Positions 38,205 to 47,513 of a DNA stretch of 64,000 nt are shown piece after piece. The stretch spans positions 2,232,001 to 2,296,000 of the forward strand of contig NZ_JAANOU010000001.1 in the NCBI RefSeq assembly GCF_011758765.1, written 5' to 3'. Each line of letters begins with the position of its first letter. Position 1 is the first letter of the stretch. The notes under the pieces are model-generated. The model saw nothing but the letters and a program-made list of their open reading frames with translations, searched no databases and was not told where the DNA came from. This DNA comes from Amycolatopsis viridis. GTDB lineage: Bacteria > Actinomycetota > Actinomycetes > Mycobacteriales > Pseudonocardiaceae. A program made the position numbers and the translations under genes.

Positions 38205-38242
38205 GGGCGCCGGGTGCCCGGTGGCCCGGGTACCCGGCGCCC
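38205..38242 (-). terminator. Hairpin terminator after the tpa transcript
   Basis: A GC-rich inverted repeat, GGGCGCCGGGTGCCC and GGGTACCCGGCGCCC with one mismatch and an 8-base loop, follows the aminotransferase stop (38258) by 16 bases on the minus strand. There is no U tract, as is usual in actinobacteria. Confidence 0.6.
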
Positions 38243-38257
38243 AGGGGCGCCCCGTGG

Positions 38258-39622
38258 TCAGGGCTGGACGGCCTTCTCCACGTCGGTCAGCATGCCGTCG
38301 ACGCCGTGCAGCAGGTCCGACAGCACGTCCTGGTCGGCCACCAGCGGCGGCGAGATCATGATCATCGTCGCGCCGCGGTCGTCGCCGCGCAGGACCACGC
38401 CGGTGCGCCGGAACGCCTCCGGCAGCACCTGCCGCAGCACGGTCAGCGACTCCTCCTCGGTCAGCTCGCGGCCGCTGTCGCGGTCGGCCATCAGCTCGAC
38501 GGCGTAGAAGAAGCCGGTGCCGCGCACGTCCTTGACGCACCGGTGCGCGTCCTTGAGCGACTGGAGCGCGGCGAACAGTTTCGGTCCCTCGGCGAGCACG
38601 TGCTGGGGCACCTTCTCGTCGCGCATGGCGGTGATGTTGGCGACCGCCACGGCCGTGGCCACCGGGTGCCCGCCCCACGTGGCACCGTGGGTGAACACCC
38701 CGCCCCGCGGCGAGTCGTAGAGCTGCTCGACCAGCGGCTCACGCACGATGACCCCGCCCAGCGGCGCGTATCCGGAGGTGGAGCCCTTGGCGAAGGTGAT
38801 CAGGTCCGGCACCACCCCGGTCAGGCCGTGGCCGAAGAAGTGGCCGAGCCGCCCGAAGGAGCAGATCACCTCGTCGGAGACGAGCAGGATGCCGTACTTG
38901 TCGCACAGCGCGCGCAGGGCCGGCCAGTAGCCATCCGGCGGGACCAGCGCGCCCCGCCCGTTCTGCACGGGCTCGGCGAACACCGCCGCGATCGTCTCCG
39001 GGCCCTCGGCCCGGATCACGTCCTCGATGGCGCGCACGCAGTCCAGCTGGTCCGCGGGCCCGCAGTCGCCGGTGTGGCCCAGCGTGTTGGGCACGTGCCG
39101 CACACCCGGCAGCAGCGGGCCGAACGGCTCCTTGATCTTGGGCAGCCCGGTGACCGACAACGCACCCATCGTGGTGCCGTGGTAGGCCATCTCCCGGCTG
39201 ATGATCTTCGTCCGTTCCGGGGCGCCCTGGCTGCGGTGGTACTGCCGGGCGAACTTCAGCGCGGTCTCCACCGCCTCCGAGCCGGAGTTGACGAAGAACG
39301 TGGTGCCCAGGTCGCCGGGGGCGAGGTCGGCGATGAGCGCGGCCGCCTCGATCGACGGCGGGTGGGCCGAGCCCCAGTTGCTGGCGTAGGCCAGGGTGCC
39401 GGCCTGCTCCGCGGCGGCCCGCGCGATGTCCTCGCGCCCGTGGCCCATGTTGACGCAGAACAACCCGGCCAGACCGTCGAGGTGGCGCCGGCCCTCGGTG
39501 TCGATGAGGTAGCTGCCCTCGCCGCGGACGAACACCGGGAAGTCGCCGGCCCAGGTGTCCTTGCGCGTGAAGTGCGGCCCGAGGTGTCGGCGAGCCGTGG
39601 CTCGCAGCTCCGTGACGTTCAC
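38258..39622 (-). CDS. tpa: Class III aminotransferase, probable taurine:pyruvate aminotransferase (Tpa)
   Basis: A 454-residue PLP enzyme of the pyruvate-dependent omega-aminotransferase group: FFVNSGSEAVETALKFARQYH, AYHGTTMGALSVTG, SDEVICSFGRLG and the PLP Lys279 in LITFAKGSTSGYAPLGG. Tpa converts taurine and pyruvate to sulfoacetaldehyde and alanine. The function is assigned mainly from its neighbours: Xsc for sulfoacetaldehyde is next upstream and alanine dehydrogenase is in the island. Starting GTG 39622 follows AGGAGG by seven bases. Other omega-amine substrates remain possible. Confidence 0.82.
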   Translation of the reverse strand: MNVTELRATARRHLGPHFTRKDTWAGDFPVFVRGEGSYLIDTEGRRHLDGLAGLFCVNMGHGREDIARAAAEQAGTLAYASNWGSAHPPSIEAAALIADLAPGDLGTTFFVNSGSEAVETALKFARQYHRSQGAPERTKIISREMAYHGTTMGALSVTGLPKIKEPFGPLLPGVRHVPNTLGHTGDCGPADQLDCVRAIEDVIRAEGPETIAAVFAEPVQNGRGALVPPDGYWPALRALCDKYGILLVSDEVICSFGRLGHFFGHGLTGVVPDLITFAKGSTSGYAPLGGVIVREPLVEQLYDSPRGGVFTHGATWGGHPVATAVAVANITAMRDEKVPQHVLAEGPKLFAALQSLKDAHRCVKDVRGTGFFYAVELMADRDSGRELTEEESLTVLRQVLPEAFRRTGVVLRGDDRGATMIMISPPLVADQDVLSDLLHGVDGMLTDVEKAVQP

Positions 39623-39711
39623 CTGGCGACCTCCTGTGATGTGCGGGAACGGGACGCCTCGACGATCGCAACAACTCTGGCCCCGGCCCAGAGCCAGAAA
39701 GCAGGCGATCA

Positions 39712-39721
39712 CTGGATCCAG
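39712..39721. promoter_or_regulatory. Putative TauR/MocR site upstream of tpa
   Basis: CTGGATCCAG, a perfect 10-bp palindrome containing CTGGATCC, lies 90 bases before the tpa start between the xsc terminator and the gene. It is similar to CTGGACCC at 38171 and 48724. Confidence 0.35.
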
Positions 39722-39737
39722 ATGGGGTCCGGACACG

Positions 39738-39775
39738 GCGAGAGCCGGCCGGGCACCACCGCCCGGCCGGCTCTC
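39738..39775 (-). terminator. Rho-independent-type terminator after xsc
   Basis: A perfect 16-base stem (CGAGAGCCGGCCGGGC with its complement) and a six-base loop, 25 bases past the xsc stop on the minus strand. It separates xsc from tpa, so the two are transcribed separately though adjacent. Confidence 0.75.
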
Positions 39776-39799
39776 GCGAACAGTCCCCGCACCCCTGGG

Positions 39800-41608
39800 T
39801 CAGACGTAGTCCTGGTACTTCTCCAGGAACCGGACCGGCTTGGACAGCGCGTCCCGCCGGAACGGGTCGCCCAGCTCCCGGGTGCACATGATCTCCAGGA
39901 CCGTGGTGCGGCCGGAGTTCATCTGCGCGTCGACCGCCTGCCGCAGCGCGGGCCCCACCTGGTCGAGCTGGTCCACGACCACCCCGTCGGCGCCCATCGC
40001 CCTGGCGATCCCGGCGAAGCTCTGGTTGTCCAGCTCGCCGGCCACGAACCGGCGGTTGTAGAAGTCGACCTGGTTCTTCTTCTCGGCGCCCCACTGCCGG
40101 TTGTGGAACACCACGGCGGTCACCGGGATGTCGTGCCGCACCGCGGTCATGATCTCGCCCATGCTCATGCCCCACGCGCCGTCACCGGCGTAGGCGATGG
40201 CGGGCCGGTGCGGCGCGGCGACCTTGGCGCCGATGACCGTGGGCAGCGCGTAGCCGCAGTTGCCGAAGCTCATCGGGGCGAGGAAGCTGCGCGGCTCCTC
40301 GAACCGCAGGTAGCTGTTGGCCACGGAGTTGATGTTGCCGATGTCGGTGGACACCATCACGTGCGGCGGCATCGCCTTCTCCAGCTCGCGCAGCACCTGC
40401 CGCGGGTGCAGCCAGCTGCCCTCCTCCTGCGCCTGCTCGGCGATCATGTCCAGGCTGAACGGGTCCCGCTCGTGGGTCCACTCGGACAGCTCGGTCTCCC
40501 AGGCGTCCTTTTCGGACCGGATCGTGCCGGCGCGCTGCTCCCGGTTGTGGTCGCAGGCCAGGTCCCGGCCGGCCAGCCGCTGGGTCAGCGCGACCGCGGC
40601 GGCCTTGGCGTCCCCGCAGATCCCCACGCTGATCTTCTTCACCAGCCCGAGCATCCGGTGGTCGGCGTCGATCTGGATGATCTTGGCGTTCTTCGGCCAG
40701 TAGTCCAGGCCGTGCTGCGGCAGGGTGCCGAACGGGCCGAGCCGCGAGCCGAGCGCGATCACCACGTCCGCCCGCGAGATCAGCTTCATCGCCGCCTTGG
40801 ATCCCTGGTAGCCCAGCGGGCCGCACCACAGCGGGTGGCCGGCCGGGAACGAGTCGTTGTGCAGGTAGCTGTTGACCACCGGCGCGCCCAGCCGCTCGGC
40901 CAGCGCCTTGCACTCCTCGACCGCATCGGCCATCACGACCCCGCCGCCGGCGAGGATCACCGGGAACTCCGCGCTCGCCAGCAGCTCGGCGGCCTCGTCC
41001 AGGGAACGCTGCCCGCCCGGCCCGCGCTCCAGGCGCTGCGGCTCCGGGATCTCCGCCTCGATCTCGCCGTAGAAGAAGTCGCGCGGGATGTTGAGCTGGG
41101 TCGGGCCGATCTCCGACATCGCACGGTCGAACGCGCGGCCGGTCAGCTCGGCCATCCGGCGCGGGTTGTTGACGTGCGCCTGGTACTTGGTGAACTCCTG
41201 GAACATCGGCAGCTGGTTGGCCTCCTGGAAGCCGCCCAGGCCCATGCCCATGGTGCCCGCCTCCGGGGTCACGATGACCACCGGGCTGTGCGCCCAGTAG
41301 GCCGCGGCGATCGCGGTGACGCAGTTGCTGATGCCCGGGCCGTTCTGGCCGATGACCACGCCGTGCCGCCCGCTGACCCGGGCGTAGCCGTCGGCCATGT
41401 GCGCGGCGCCCTGCTCGTGCACGACGGGGATCAGCCGGATCCCGGCCGGGGCGAAGATGTCCATCGCGTCCATGAACGCCGAGCCCATGATGCCGAAGAT
41501 GTCGGTGACCCCGTTGGCCACCAGGGTTTCGACGAAGGCCTCCGACGGGGTCATCTTCGCCGGGCCGCTGACGACGGTGCGGCCGTCGCCCGTCTTCCTC
41601 TCCGCCAT
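39800..41608 (-). CDS. xsc: Sulfoacetaldehyde acetyltransferase (Xsc)
   Basis: A 602-residue thiamine-diphosphate enzyme closely following the Xsc pattern: MTPSEAFVETLVANGVTDIFG, IMGSAFMDAMDIFAPAGI, PVVHEQGAAHMADGYAR with catalytic Glu, and the ThDP site GDGAWGMSMGEIMTAV through FHNRQWGAEKKNQ. Xsc converts sulfoacetaldehyde and phosphate to acetyl phosphate and sulfite, the desulfonation step. The tpa, pta, ald and exporter neighbours complete the route. An AAGGAG site precedes the ATG. Two palindromes before the gene suggest control by the divergent IclR regulator. Confidence 0.92.
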   Translation of the reverse strand: MAERKTGDGRTVVSGPAKMTPSEAFVETLVANGVTDIFGIMGSAFMDAMDIFAPAGIRLIPVVHEQGAAHMADGYARVSGRHGVVIGQNGPGISNCVTAIAAAYWAHSPVVIVTPEAGTMGMGLGGFQEANQLPMFQEFTKYQAHVNNPRRMAELTGRAFDRAMSEIGPTQLNIPRDFFYGEIEAEIPEPQRLERGPGGQRSLDEAAELLASAEFPVILAGGGVVMADAVEECKALAERLGAPVVNSYLHNDSFPAGHPLWCGPLGYQGSKAAMKLISRADVVIALGSRLGPFGTLPQHGLDYWPKNAKIIQIDADHRMLGLVKKISVGICGDAKAAAVALTQRLAGRDLACDHNREQRAGTIRSEKDAWETELSEWTHERDPFSLDMIAEQAQEEGSWLHPRQVLRELEKAMPPHVMVSTDIGNINSVANSYLRFEEPRSFLAPMSFGNCGYALPTVIGAKVAAPHRPAIAYAGDGAWGMSMGEIMTAVRHDIPVTAVVFHNRQWGAEKKNQVDFYNRRFVAGELDNQSFAGIARAMGADGVVVDQLDQVGPALRQAVDAQMNSGRTTVLEIMCTRELGDPFRRDALSKPVRFLEKYQDYV

Positions 41609-41632
41609 GGTGCACTCCTTCGACCGGTGAAA

Positions 41633-41658
41633 TCCGAATTTTCGGAACGAGACGTTCC
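41633..41658. promoter_or_regulatory. Overlapping inverted repeats in the xsc/iclR divergent promoter
   Basis: TCCGAATTTTCGGA (41633-41646, arms TCCGAA/TTCGGA) overlaps GGAACGAGACGTTCC (41644-41658, arms GGAACG/CGTTCC). The second resembles IclR-type operators. They lie 25-50 bases upstream of the xsc start and are likely targets of the adjacent IclR protein. The segment 41609-41751 is AT-richer than average. Confidence 0.6.
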
Positions 41659-41751
41659 TAGAACCTGAACACGATGGACGATAGGGCGCCGCGTGAGGCG
41701 GGTCAACTGTGTGAGCTGTAAAACGAGACGAGCTGTGCTACTTTTCGAGAC

Positions 41752-42597
41752 ATGGTGCAGTCGTCGAAGGACCGGGCCGTCGAGCTCGTGCGGGAAGCGG
41801 ACGCCGCCGGCGTGAACGGGGACACCCCCACGATGCGGCTGTTCTCGCTGCTCGAGCTGATCGCGGCGAAGGACCAGCTGGTCACGCTGCAGGGCCTGGT
41901 CGAGGAGACCGGGATGCCCAAACCCACCCTGCACCGCATGCTGCAGCAGCTGGAGGGTGCGGGGCTGCTCGTGCGCCAGGCCGACGGCCGGCACTACGGC
42001 ACCGGCGTGCGGCTGCGCCGCCTCGCGGAGAACCTGCTGCTCAACGCGACCCACCACGGTTCGCGGCACGCGGTGCTCAAGCACCTGGTCGACGAGCTGG
42101 GGGAGAGCTGCAACATCACCGCGCTGTCCGGCAGCGAGATCGTCTACCTCGACCGCGTCGAGACGCCCGAACCGCTGCGCTTCTACCTGCGGCCCGGTTC
42201 CCGCGTGCCGATCCACTGCTCGGCCAGCGGAAAGATCATCCTCGCCCAGATGAGCCCGGGCCAGCGCCGCAAACTCCTCGCGCACGCCCCGCTCAAGCAG
42301 TACACCCCGAAGACGATCACCGACCTGGACGCGCTGGAGGAGGAGTTCGCCCGCATCCGGCGCGACGGGTTCGCCCTGGACGACGAGGAGTTCCTGCCCG
42401 GGCTGGTCTGCGTGGCCGTCCTGGTGCCCAGCCGCACCGGCCGGTCGAACCTGGCCGTCGCGGTGCAGGCGCCGGTCATGCGGCTCACCGCCGACAAGGC
42501 GCTGCAGGCCCTGCCCGCCCTGCAGCGCGCGGCCGAGGCGATCCGCGAGGTCGAGGCCGAGGGCTCGCCCGGCGCCGCCGACGCCATCCCGTCCTGA
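41752..42597 (+). CDS. IclR-family transcriptional regulator
   Basis: A 281-residue IclR protein with a winged helix ([19 protein letters not shown], residues 46-64) and an effector domain with [19 protein letters not shown] and [16 protein letters not shown], where the HCSASGK signature carries ligand-binding residues. Divergent from xsc, it probably controls that gene through the palindromes at 41633-41658. It precedes the CobS-like gene by 13 bases, so the CobS/CobT pair may be co-transcribed. Confidence 0.92.
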   Translation: MVQSSKDRAVELVREADAAGVNGDTPTMRLFSLLELIAAKDQLVTLQGLVEETGMPKPTLHRMLQQLEGAGLLVRQADGRHYGTGVRLRRLAENLLLNATHHGSRHAVLKHLVDELGESCNITALSGSEIVYLDRVETPEPLRFYLRPGSRVPIHCSASGKIILAQMSPGQRRKLLAHAPLKQYTPKTITDLDALEEEFARIRRDGFALDDEEFLPGLVCVAVLVPSRTGRSNLAVAVQAPVMRLTADKALQALPALQRAAEAIREVEAEGSPGAADAIPS

Positions 42598-42610
42598 CGG
42601 AGGAACACCG

Positions 42611-43576
42611 ATGACCAGCAACGGCCCCGGCGCGCGGATCCCGGTGCGTGACGTGTTCGGCCTGGACACCGACCTCGTGGTGCCCGGCTTCGCCGAACCC
42701 GGCGAGCACGTGCCCGAGATAGACCCGGCCTACCGGTTCAACCCGGACGTGACACTGGCCCTGCTCGCCGGGTTCGCGCACAACCGGCGCGTGCTCGTGC
42801 AGGGCCTGCACGGCACCGGCAAGTCCACCCACATCGAACAGGTCGCGGCGCGGCTGAACTGGCCGTGCCTGCGGGTGAACCTGGACGGCCACCTCAGCCG
42901 GCTCGACCTGGTGGGCCGCGACGCCGTGGTGCTGCGCGACGGCAAGCAGGTGACCGAGTTCCGCGAGGGCGTGCTGCCGTGGTCGTTGCGGCGGCCGATG
43001 GCGCTGATCCTGGACGAGTACGACGCGGGCCGCCCCGACGTCATGTTCGTCATCCAGCGCCTGCTCGAACGGGACGGCAGCTTCACCCTGACCGACACCA
43101 ACACCGTGCTGCGGCCACATCCCGGCTTCCGGCTCTTCGCCACCGCCAACACCGTCGGCCTGGGCAACCTGAACGGGCTCTACCACGGCGTCCAGCGGCT
43201 CAACCACGCCCAGATCGACCGCTGGAACATCGTCGCCGCGCTCGACTACCTGCCGCCCGCGGCGGAGGCCGCGATCGTGCACGCCCGCGTGCCGGGGCTG
43301 GCCGGCGAGCACGGCAGGCGACTCGTCGCGGCGATGGTCGCCGTGGCCGGCCTGACCCGCGAGGGGTTCCGGGCCGGCGACCTGTCCGCGCTGATGTCCC
43401 CGCGCACCGTCATCACCTGGGCGGAGAACTGCGAGATCTTCGGCGACCCGGCGCTGGCGTTCCGGCTGACGTTCCTGAACAAGTGCGACGAGGCCGAACG
43501 CCCGGTGGTCGCCGAGTACTTCCAGCGCTGCTTCGACCGCGAGCTCGACGAGTCCCCGCTCGCGGCCACGGCGTGA
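42611..43576 (+). CDS. CobS-like AAA+ ATPase (MoxR/CobS family)
   Basis: A 321-residue AAA+ protein with Walker A at residues 65-72 ([10 protein letters not shown]) and Walker B at 131-137 ([11 protein letters not shown]), plus sensor motif [10 protein letters not shown]. It is closest to CobS of the aerobic cobaltochelatase, in which CobS and CobT act with the large CobN. Starting right after the IclR gene and with no corrin genes anywhere near, this copy is more likely part of a MoxR-VWA-type remodelling pair acting on a local enzyme. The CobT-like gene overlaps its stop (GTGA). Confidence 0.88.
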   Translation: MTSNGPGARIPVRDVFGLDTDLVVPGFAEPGEHVPEIDPAYRFNPDVTLALLAGFAHNRRVLVQGLHGTGKSTHIEQVAARLNWPCLRVNLDGHLSRLDLVGRDAVVLRDGKQVTEFREGVLPWSLRRPMALILDEYDAGRPDVMFVIQRLLERDGSFTLTDTNTVLRPHPGFRLFATANTVGLGNLNGLYHGVQRLNHAQIDRWNIVAALDYLPPAAEAAIVHARVPGLAGEHGRRLVAAMVAVAGLTREGFRAGDLSALMSPRTVITWAENCEIFGDPALAFRLTFLNKCDEAERPVVAEYFQRCFDRELDESPLAATA

Positions 43577-45264
43577 CCGGCGCCGAGACGGCCGCCGGGA
43601 CCCGGCGGCGCCGGCAGGTCGAGGAGCTGTCCGCGGCCGCGATCCGGGCGGTGAGCGGCGAGCCGGACGTGCACTTCCGCGGTGGCCGGCTGCACCGCGG
43701 CGGCCGGCCGGTACCGCTGTCCGCACCGCACCTGCGGCCCGACGCCGAGGACGTGATCTCCTTCCGCGGCGCGGCCGACGGCATGGCGCTGCGTCTCGCG
43801 CTGTCCGACCGCCGCCTGCACGCGCGGCTGCGGCCCGGCGCCGGCGTGGCGGGGCTGCTGTTCGACCTGCTCGAACAGTTCCGGGTGGAGTCCCTCGTCC
43901 CGCCCGTGCTGCCCGGGGTCGCGGCCAACCTGCGGCGCCGCCACGAACGGTGGTCGCTGGCCGCGCACCACGCCGGGCTCACCGCCACCGAACGTGGCCT
44001 GCTCGTCTACACCCTCGCGCAGGTGTGCCGGTCCCGGATCACCGGCGAGCCGGTGGTGCCCGGGACCGAGGACCTGATCGAACCCGCCCGCGCGGCGCTC
44101 GCCCCGCTGATCGGCACGCACCTGGCCGGGTTGCGGCGGCACCGCACGGACCAGGAGGCGTTCGCGGGGTGTGCCCGGGCGCTGGCCACCGCCGTGGCCG
44201 GCCTGCTCGAACCGGCCGACCAGGAGGGTGAGCACGACCCGGCCGGCTCGCCGTACGCGCTGCTGCTGGATCTCGACGGCGGTGAGTCCGATGAGGACGG
44301 TGGCGGCATCGCGGTGGCGGGCGGTGCGGTCCCGGTCGCCGGCGCCGGGCCGTACCGGGTCTTCACCACCGCCTACGACCGCGAGCAGCGGCCCGGCGCG
44401 CTGGTGCGGCCGGAGCTGTTGCGCGAACAGCGCGAACGGCTGGACCACCGGGTCGCCCGGCAGGGCGTCAACGTGGCGCGGCTCGCGCGGGAACTGACCG
44501 CGGTCCTCGCCGCGCCGGACCGCGACGGCTGGGACGGCGCGCAGGAGGAGGGCCACGTCGACGGCCGGGCACTGGCGCGGCTGGTCACCTCGCCCACCGA
44601 GCGCCGGTTGTTCCGCGTGGAGCGGCTCGCGCCGGTCGCCGACGTGCTGGTCACGTTCCTCGTCGACTGCTCCGGCTCGATGACGTCGCACCGCGAGACG
44701 GTGGCCGTGCTGGTCGACGTGTTCGCACGTGCCCTCGACCTGGCCGGTGCCGCGAGCGAGATCCTCGGCTTCACCACGGCCACCTGGCACGGCGGGCGCG
44801 CCCGGCGGGACTGGATCCGCGCCGGACGGCCGGCCCACCCCGGCCGGCTCAACGAGCGCCGCCACCTGGTGTTCAAGGACGCCACGACCCCGTGGCGGCG
44901 CGCCCGGCGCGACATCGCCGCCCTGCTCAAGCCCGACCTCTACCGGGAGGGCATCGACGGCGAGGCGCTGGCCTGGGCCGCGGCCCGCGCGCGGGCGTGC
45001 GAGGCCCGGCGGCGTTTGGTGTGCGTGCTCTCCGACGGCAGCCCGATGGACGGCGCCACCGCACTGGCCAACGACCGGCACTACCTCGACCACCACCTGA
45101 TGCAGGTGGCCGGCGAGCTGGAACGCGCCGGCGAGGTGGAGGTGTACGGGCTCGGTGTCGGCCTCGACCTCAGCCGGTACTACCGCCGCAGCCTGGCGCT
45201 GGACACCGCGGAAGACACGGGATACCACGCCTTCCGCGAAGTCCTGGACCTGATCACCCGCTGA
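43573..45264 (+). CDS. CobT-like von Willebrand A domain protein
   Basis: A 563-residue protein. The N-terminal part (residues 1-230) is CobT-like and helical; an acidic stretch ([12 protein letters not shown]) follows; the C-terminal third is a VWA domain with MIDAS motif DCSGSMTSH. CobT proteins form rings on CobS and link it to the chelatase. It starts with GTG at 43573 overlapping the CobS stop. Context (taurine island, no CobN) suggests metal insertion or activation of another enzyme, possibly Xsc or a neighbouring oxidoreductase; that is speculation. Confidence 0.85.
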   Translation: MTGAETAAGTRRRRQVEELSAAAIRAVSGEPDVHFRGGRLHRGGRPVPLSAPHLRPDAEDVISFRGAADGMALRLALSDRRLHARLRPGAGVAGLLFDLLEQFRVESLVPPVLPGVAANLRRRHERWSLAAHHAGLTATERGLLVYTLAQVCRSRITGEPVVPGTEDLIEPARAALAPLIGTHLAGLRRHRTDQEAFAGCARALATAVAGLLEPADQEGEHDPAGSPYALLLDLDGGESDEDGGGIAVAGGAVPVAGAGPYRVFTTAYDREQRPGALVRPELLREQRERLDHRVARQGVNVARLARELTAVLAAPDRDGWDGAQEEGHVDGRALARLVTSPTERRLFRVERLAPVADVLVTFLVDCSGSMTSHRETVAVLVDVFARALDLAGAASEILGFTTATWHGGRARRDWIRAGRPAHPGRLNERRHLVFKDATTPWRRARRDIAALLKPDLYREGIDGEALAWAAARARACEARRRLVCVLSDGSPMDGATALANDRHYLDHHLMQVAGELERAGEVEVYGLGVGLDLSRYYRRSLALDTAEDTGYHAFREVLDLITR

Positions 45265-45284
45265 CCCCTCGCACCACCGCCCCG

Positions 45285-45473
45285 CGTGTTCGCCGGTCCG
45301 GTCACCGTGTCCACCCCTCCGGTCACCGTGTTCGCCCGGCCGGTCACCGTGTTTGCCGGGCCGGGCATCGTGTCAACCGCTGCGGGCATCGTCTTTGCCC
45401 GTCCGGTCACCGTGTTCGCCGCTGCGGGCATCGTGTTTGCCCGCCTGGGCGGCGTGTTCGCCTGTCCGGGGGG
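45285..45473. repeat. 21-bp tandem repeat array, left arm (nine units)
   Basis: Nine consecutive 21-bp units begin with CGTGTT(C/T)GCC or a close variant, at 45285, 45306, 45327, 45348, 45369, 45390, 45411, 45432 and 45453, with no change in spacing. In reverse complement each carries GGC(A/G)AACACG, the core of the right-hand array, so the two arms are oppositely oriented. The array lies between the CobT stop and a region of 97 bases with no repeats. Confidence 0.92.
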
Positions 45474-45570
45474 CGTCGGCCTCTCGTCGCCAGTTCGGTT
45501 GATTTCCGACCTGGCACGGGTCGCCGGATGGATGGCCGGCACTCACCCGGGGTGCTCAATCGGTGCCGGA

Positions 45571-45906
45571 GGGGCAAACATGCCACCGGAGCGGCAAACT
45601 CGTCGCCGACAGGCAAACACGCCGTCGGGATTGGCCAACCCGTTGCCCCGCGGGGCCAACACGCTGCGGCAAGGAGCAAACACACGGTCGGGAGTGGTGA
45701 ACACGCGGTCGGGAGTGCTGAACACGCTGCCGCGCCGGGCAAACACGCGGCCGCGCCGGGCAAACACGCCGCCGTGAGGGGCAAACACGGTGCCGTGAGG
45801 GGCAAACACGCCGCCGTGAGGGGCGAACACGCCGCCGTGAGGGGCGAACACGCCGCCGTGAGGGGCGAACACGCTGCGGCGAGGGGCAAACACGCGCGGG
45901 AGGGGT
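45571..45906. repeat. 21-bp tandem repeat array, right arm (about sixteen units)
   Basis: The core GC(A/G)AACACG recurs at 45613, 45634, 45655, 45676, 45697, 45718, 45739, 45760, 45781, 45802, 45823, 45844, 45865 and 45886, each exactly 21 bp apart, with two looser copies at 45574 and 45594. The last five units (GGGGCGAACACGCCGCCGTGA type) are nearly identical, the older ones more diverged. Heptad-repeat open frames exist in several frames (for example VFAPHGG on the minus strand) as a consequence of the 21-bp period; none has a ribosome site. The 690-base CobT-MocR gap holds only this. Confidence 0.92.
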
Positions 45907-45953
45907 GAAGATGCCGGCGGGGTGGATGCGGTGGTGGGGAAGCCGCCGGGGGG

Positions 45954-47417
45954 TCAGCTGCCGAGGAGGGCCGTGCACAGGCGGCCGAGCAACCGGATCC
46001 CCGGATCGATCGCGGCGAGCGGGGTGGCGGAGAACCCGATGCGGAAGTGGTTGCGCGGCTGGTCGTCACCGAGGAAGAAGATGTCGCCGCGCTCGATCAG
46101 CACACCCATCCGCTCCGCGCGTTCCACGAGCATCCGGCAGTCCAGCTCCGGCGGCCCGCTCATCCACAGGCTCACCCCGCCCGGCGGGTACGGCGCCTGC
46201 GGCCACGGCAGGTGCTCGGTGACCGCGGTGCAGGTGGCCGTCCACTTGCGCATCAGCTTGGCCCGGTAGCGGCGCAGCGAGCGGTGGTACTCGCCGCTTT
46301 CGATGAGCAGCGCCAGCGCGCGCTGCAGGTGCCCGGGCGGGTGGCGCAGCATGTAGCGGCGGGCCTCGCGCAGCGCCCGCACCAGCTCCCGCGGCCCGAC
46401 CAGGTACCCCAGCCGCAAGCCGGGGGAGAGGAACTTGGAGAACGTGCCGAGGTACACCGCGTCCCCGGTGCTGTCGAGCGCCTTCAACGCGGGCGTGGGG
46501 CTGCCCTGGTACCGGAATTCGCTGTCGTAGTCGTCCTCGACGACCACCGTGCCGGACGCGGCGGCCTGCGCGAGCAGCCGGCGGCGCCGCCCGATGCTCA
46601 GCGTCGCGTTGGTCGGGTGCTGGTGGCTGGGGGTGAGGTAGAGCAGGTCGACCCCGTCCAGCGACGCGGGTGGCCGCAGGCCGCTGGAGTCGACGTCGAG
46701 GCCCACCACGCGGGCGCCGGTGCGCAGGAAGATGTGCCGCGCGTCGAGGTAGCCGGGGTTCTCGATCGCCACCACCTGCTGCGGGCCGAGCAGCACCCGG
46801 CCGAGCAGGTCCAGGCCCTGCTGCGAACCGACGGTGATGAGCACCTCGTCGTGGCTCGCCTCGATGCCGCGGGTGGTCAGCAGGTGGCGGCACACCATGT
46901 CCACCAGCATCGGGTCGTCGGACCCCACGCTGTCCTGCAGGCTGTGGAACACGTGCGGCCGGTACAGCGCGTCCCGCAGGCACCGCGTCCAGGACCGGGC
47001 CGGGAACGCCGAGACGTCGACCTGCCCGGCGAGGAACGGGTAGGGGTAGCTCGCCCAGTCGGTGCGTTTCTCGATGTGGGCGACCCCGGCGTCGGGGAAC
47101 CGGTGCACCCGGCTGGCCCAGTCGATGCGGGATTCGGTGTCGCGTTCCTGCACCGCGCAGTGCGGGCGCATCTCCCCGTTGATGAACAACCCGCTGCGCT
47201 CACGGCTTTCCACGTACCCCTCGGCCACCAGCTCCTGGTAGGCGAGGTTGATGGTGTTGCGGGAGACGCCCAGCTCGACGGCCAGTTCCCGGGAGCTGGG
47301 CAGCCGCCGCGCCGGGTCGAAGGTGCCGATGGCGATGCCGTGCTCGATCGCCCGCCGCACCTGGCGGTACAGCGGTTCGTCGGAGGACCGGTCGATCTCG
47401 ATCAGTGTGCGTGGCAA
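45954..47417 (-). CDS. MocR-family (GntR/aminotransferase) regulator, TauR-like
   Basis: A 487-residue fusion of a GntR winged helix (residues 15-85, RELAVELGVSRNTINLAYQEL) to a class I aminotransferase-like PLP domain: IENPGYLDARHIF, VVVEDDYDSEF, TFSKFLSPGLRLGYLVG with the PLP Lys. MocR proteins such as TauR and GabR sense amino compounds through PLP. With tpa, xsc, ald and pta near, a taurine sensor is likely. I choose TTG at 47417, which has AGGAG seven bases before and gives the usual short N-terminus; the longer frame lacks support. Confidence 0.88.
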   Translation of the reverse strand: MPRTLIEIDRSSDEPLYRQVRRAIEHGIAIGTFDPARRLPSSRELAVELGVSRNTINLAYQELVAEGYVESRERSGLFINGEMRPHCAVQERDTESRIDWASRVHRFPDAGVAHIEKRTDWASYPYPFLAGQVDVSAFPARSWTRCLRDALYRPHVFHSLQDSVGSDDPMLVDMVCRHLLTTRGIEASHDEVLITVGSQQGLDLLGRVLLGPQQVVAIENPGYLDARHIFLRTGARVVGLDVDSSGLRPPASLDGVDLLYLTPSHQHPTNATLSIGRRRRLLAQAAASGTVVVEDDYDSEFRYQGSPTPALKALDSTGDAVYLGTFSKFLSPGLRLGYLVGPRELVRALREARRYMLRHPPGHLQRALALLIESGEYHRSLRRYRAKLMRKWTATCTAVTEHLPWPQAPYPPGGVSLWMSGPPELDCRMLVERAERMGVLIERGDIFFLGDDQPRNHFRIGFSATPLAAIDPGIRLLGRLCTALLGS

Positions 47418-47513
47418 GGGCAGTCTCCTGGCTTGGCCGCACCGGAGCGGGGTGAGCAGAAACCTAACCCGTGGTGGCCGGTTTTCCCACCCCACCCCGC
47501 CGCCGTCGGCATT

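Noticed and set aside
38015..41668. Plus-strand open frame of 1217 codons across tpa and xsc
   Set aside because: It is antisense to two well-recognised enzymes and has no ribosome site or domain; a composition artefact.
45543..45893. Heptad-repeat protein (VFAPHGG repeats) on the minus strand of the array
   Set aside because: It has no ribosome site, and open frames arise in several frames because 21 is a multiple of three; the left arm also gives different heptads. Not called as a gene.
45285..45906. CRISPR-like appearance of the 21-bp arrays
   Set aside because: The units are contiguous without unique spacers, only 21 bp long, of two orientations, and no cas genes are near.
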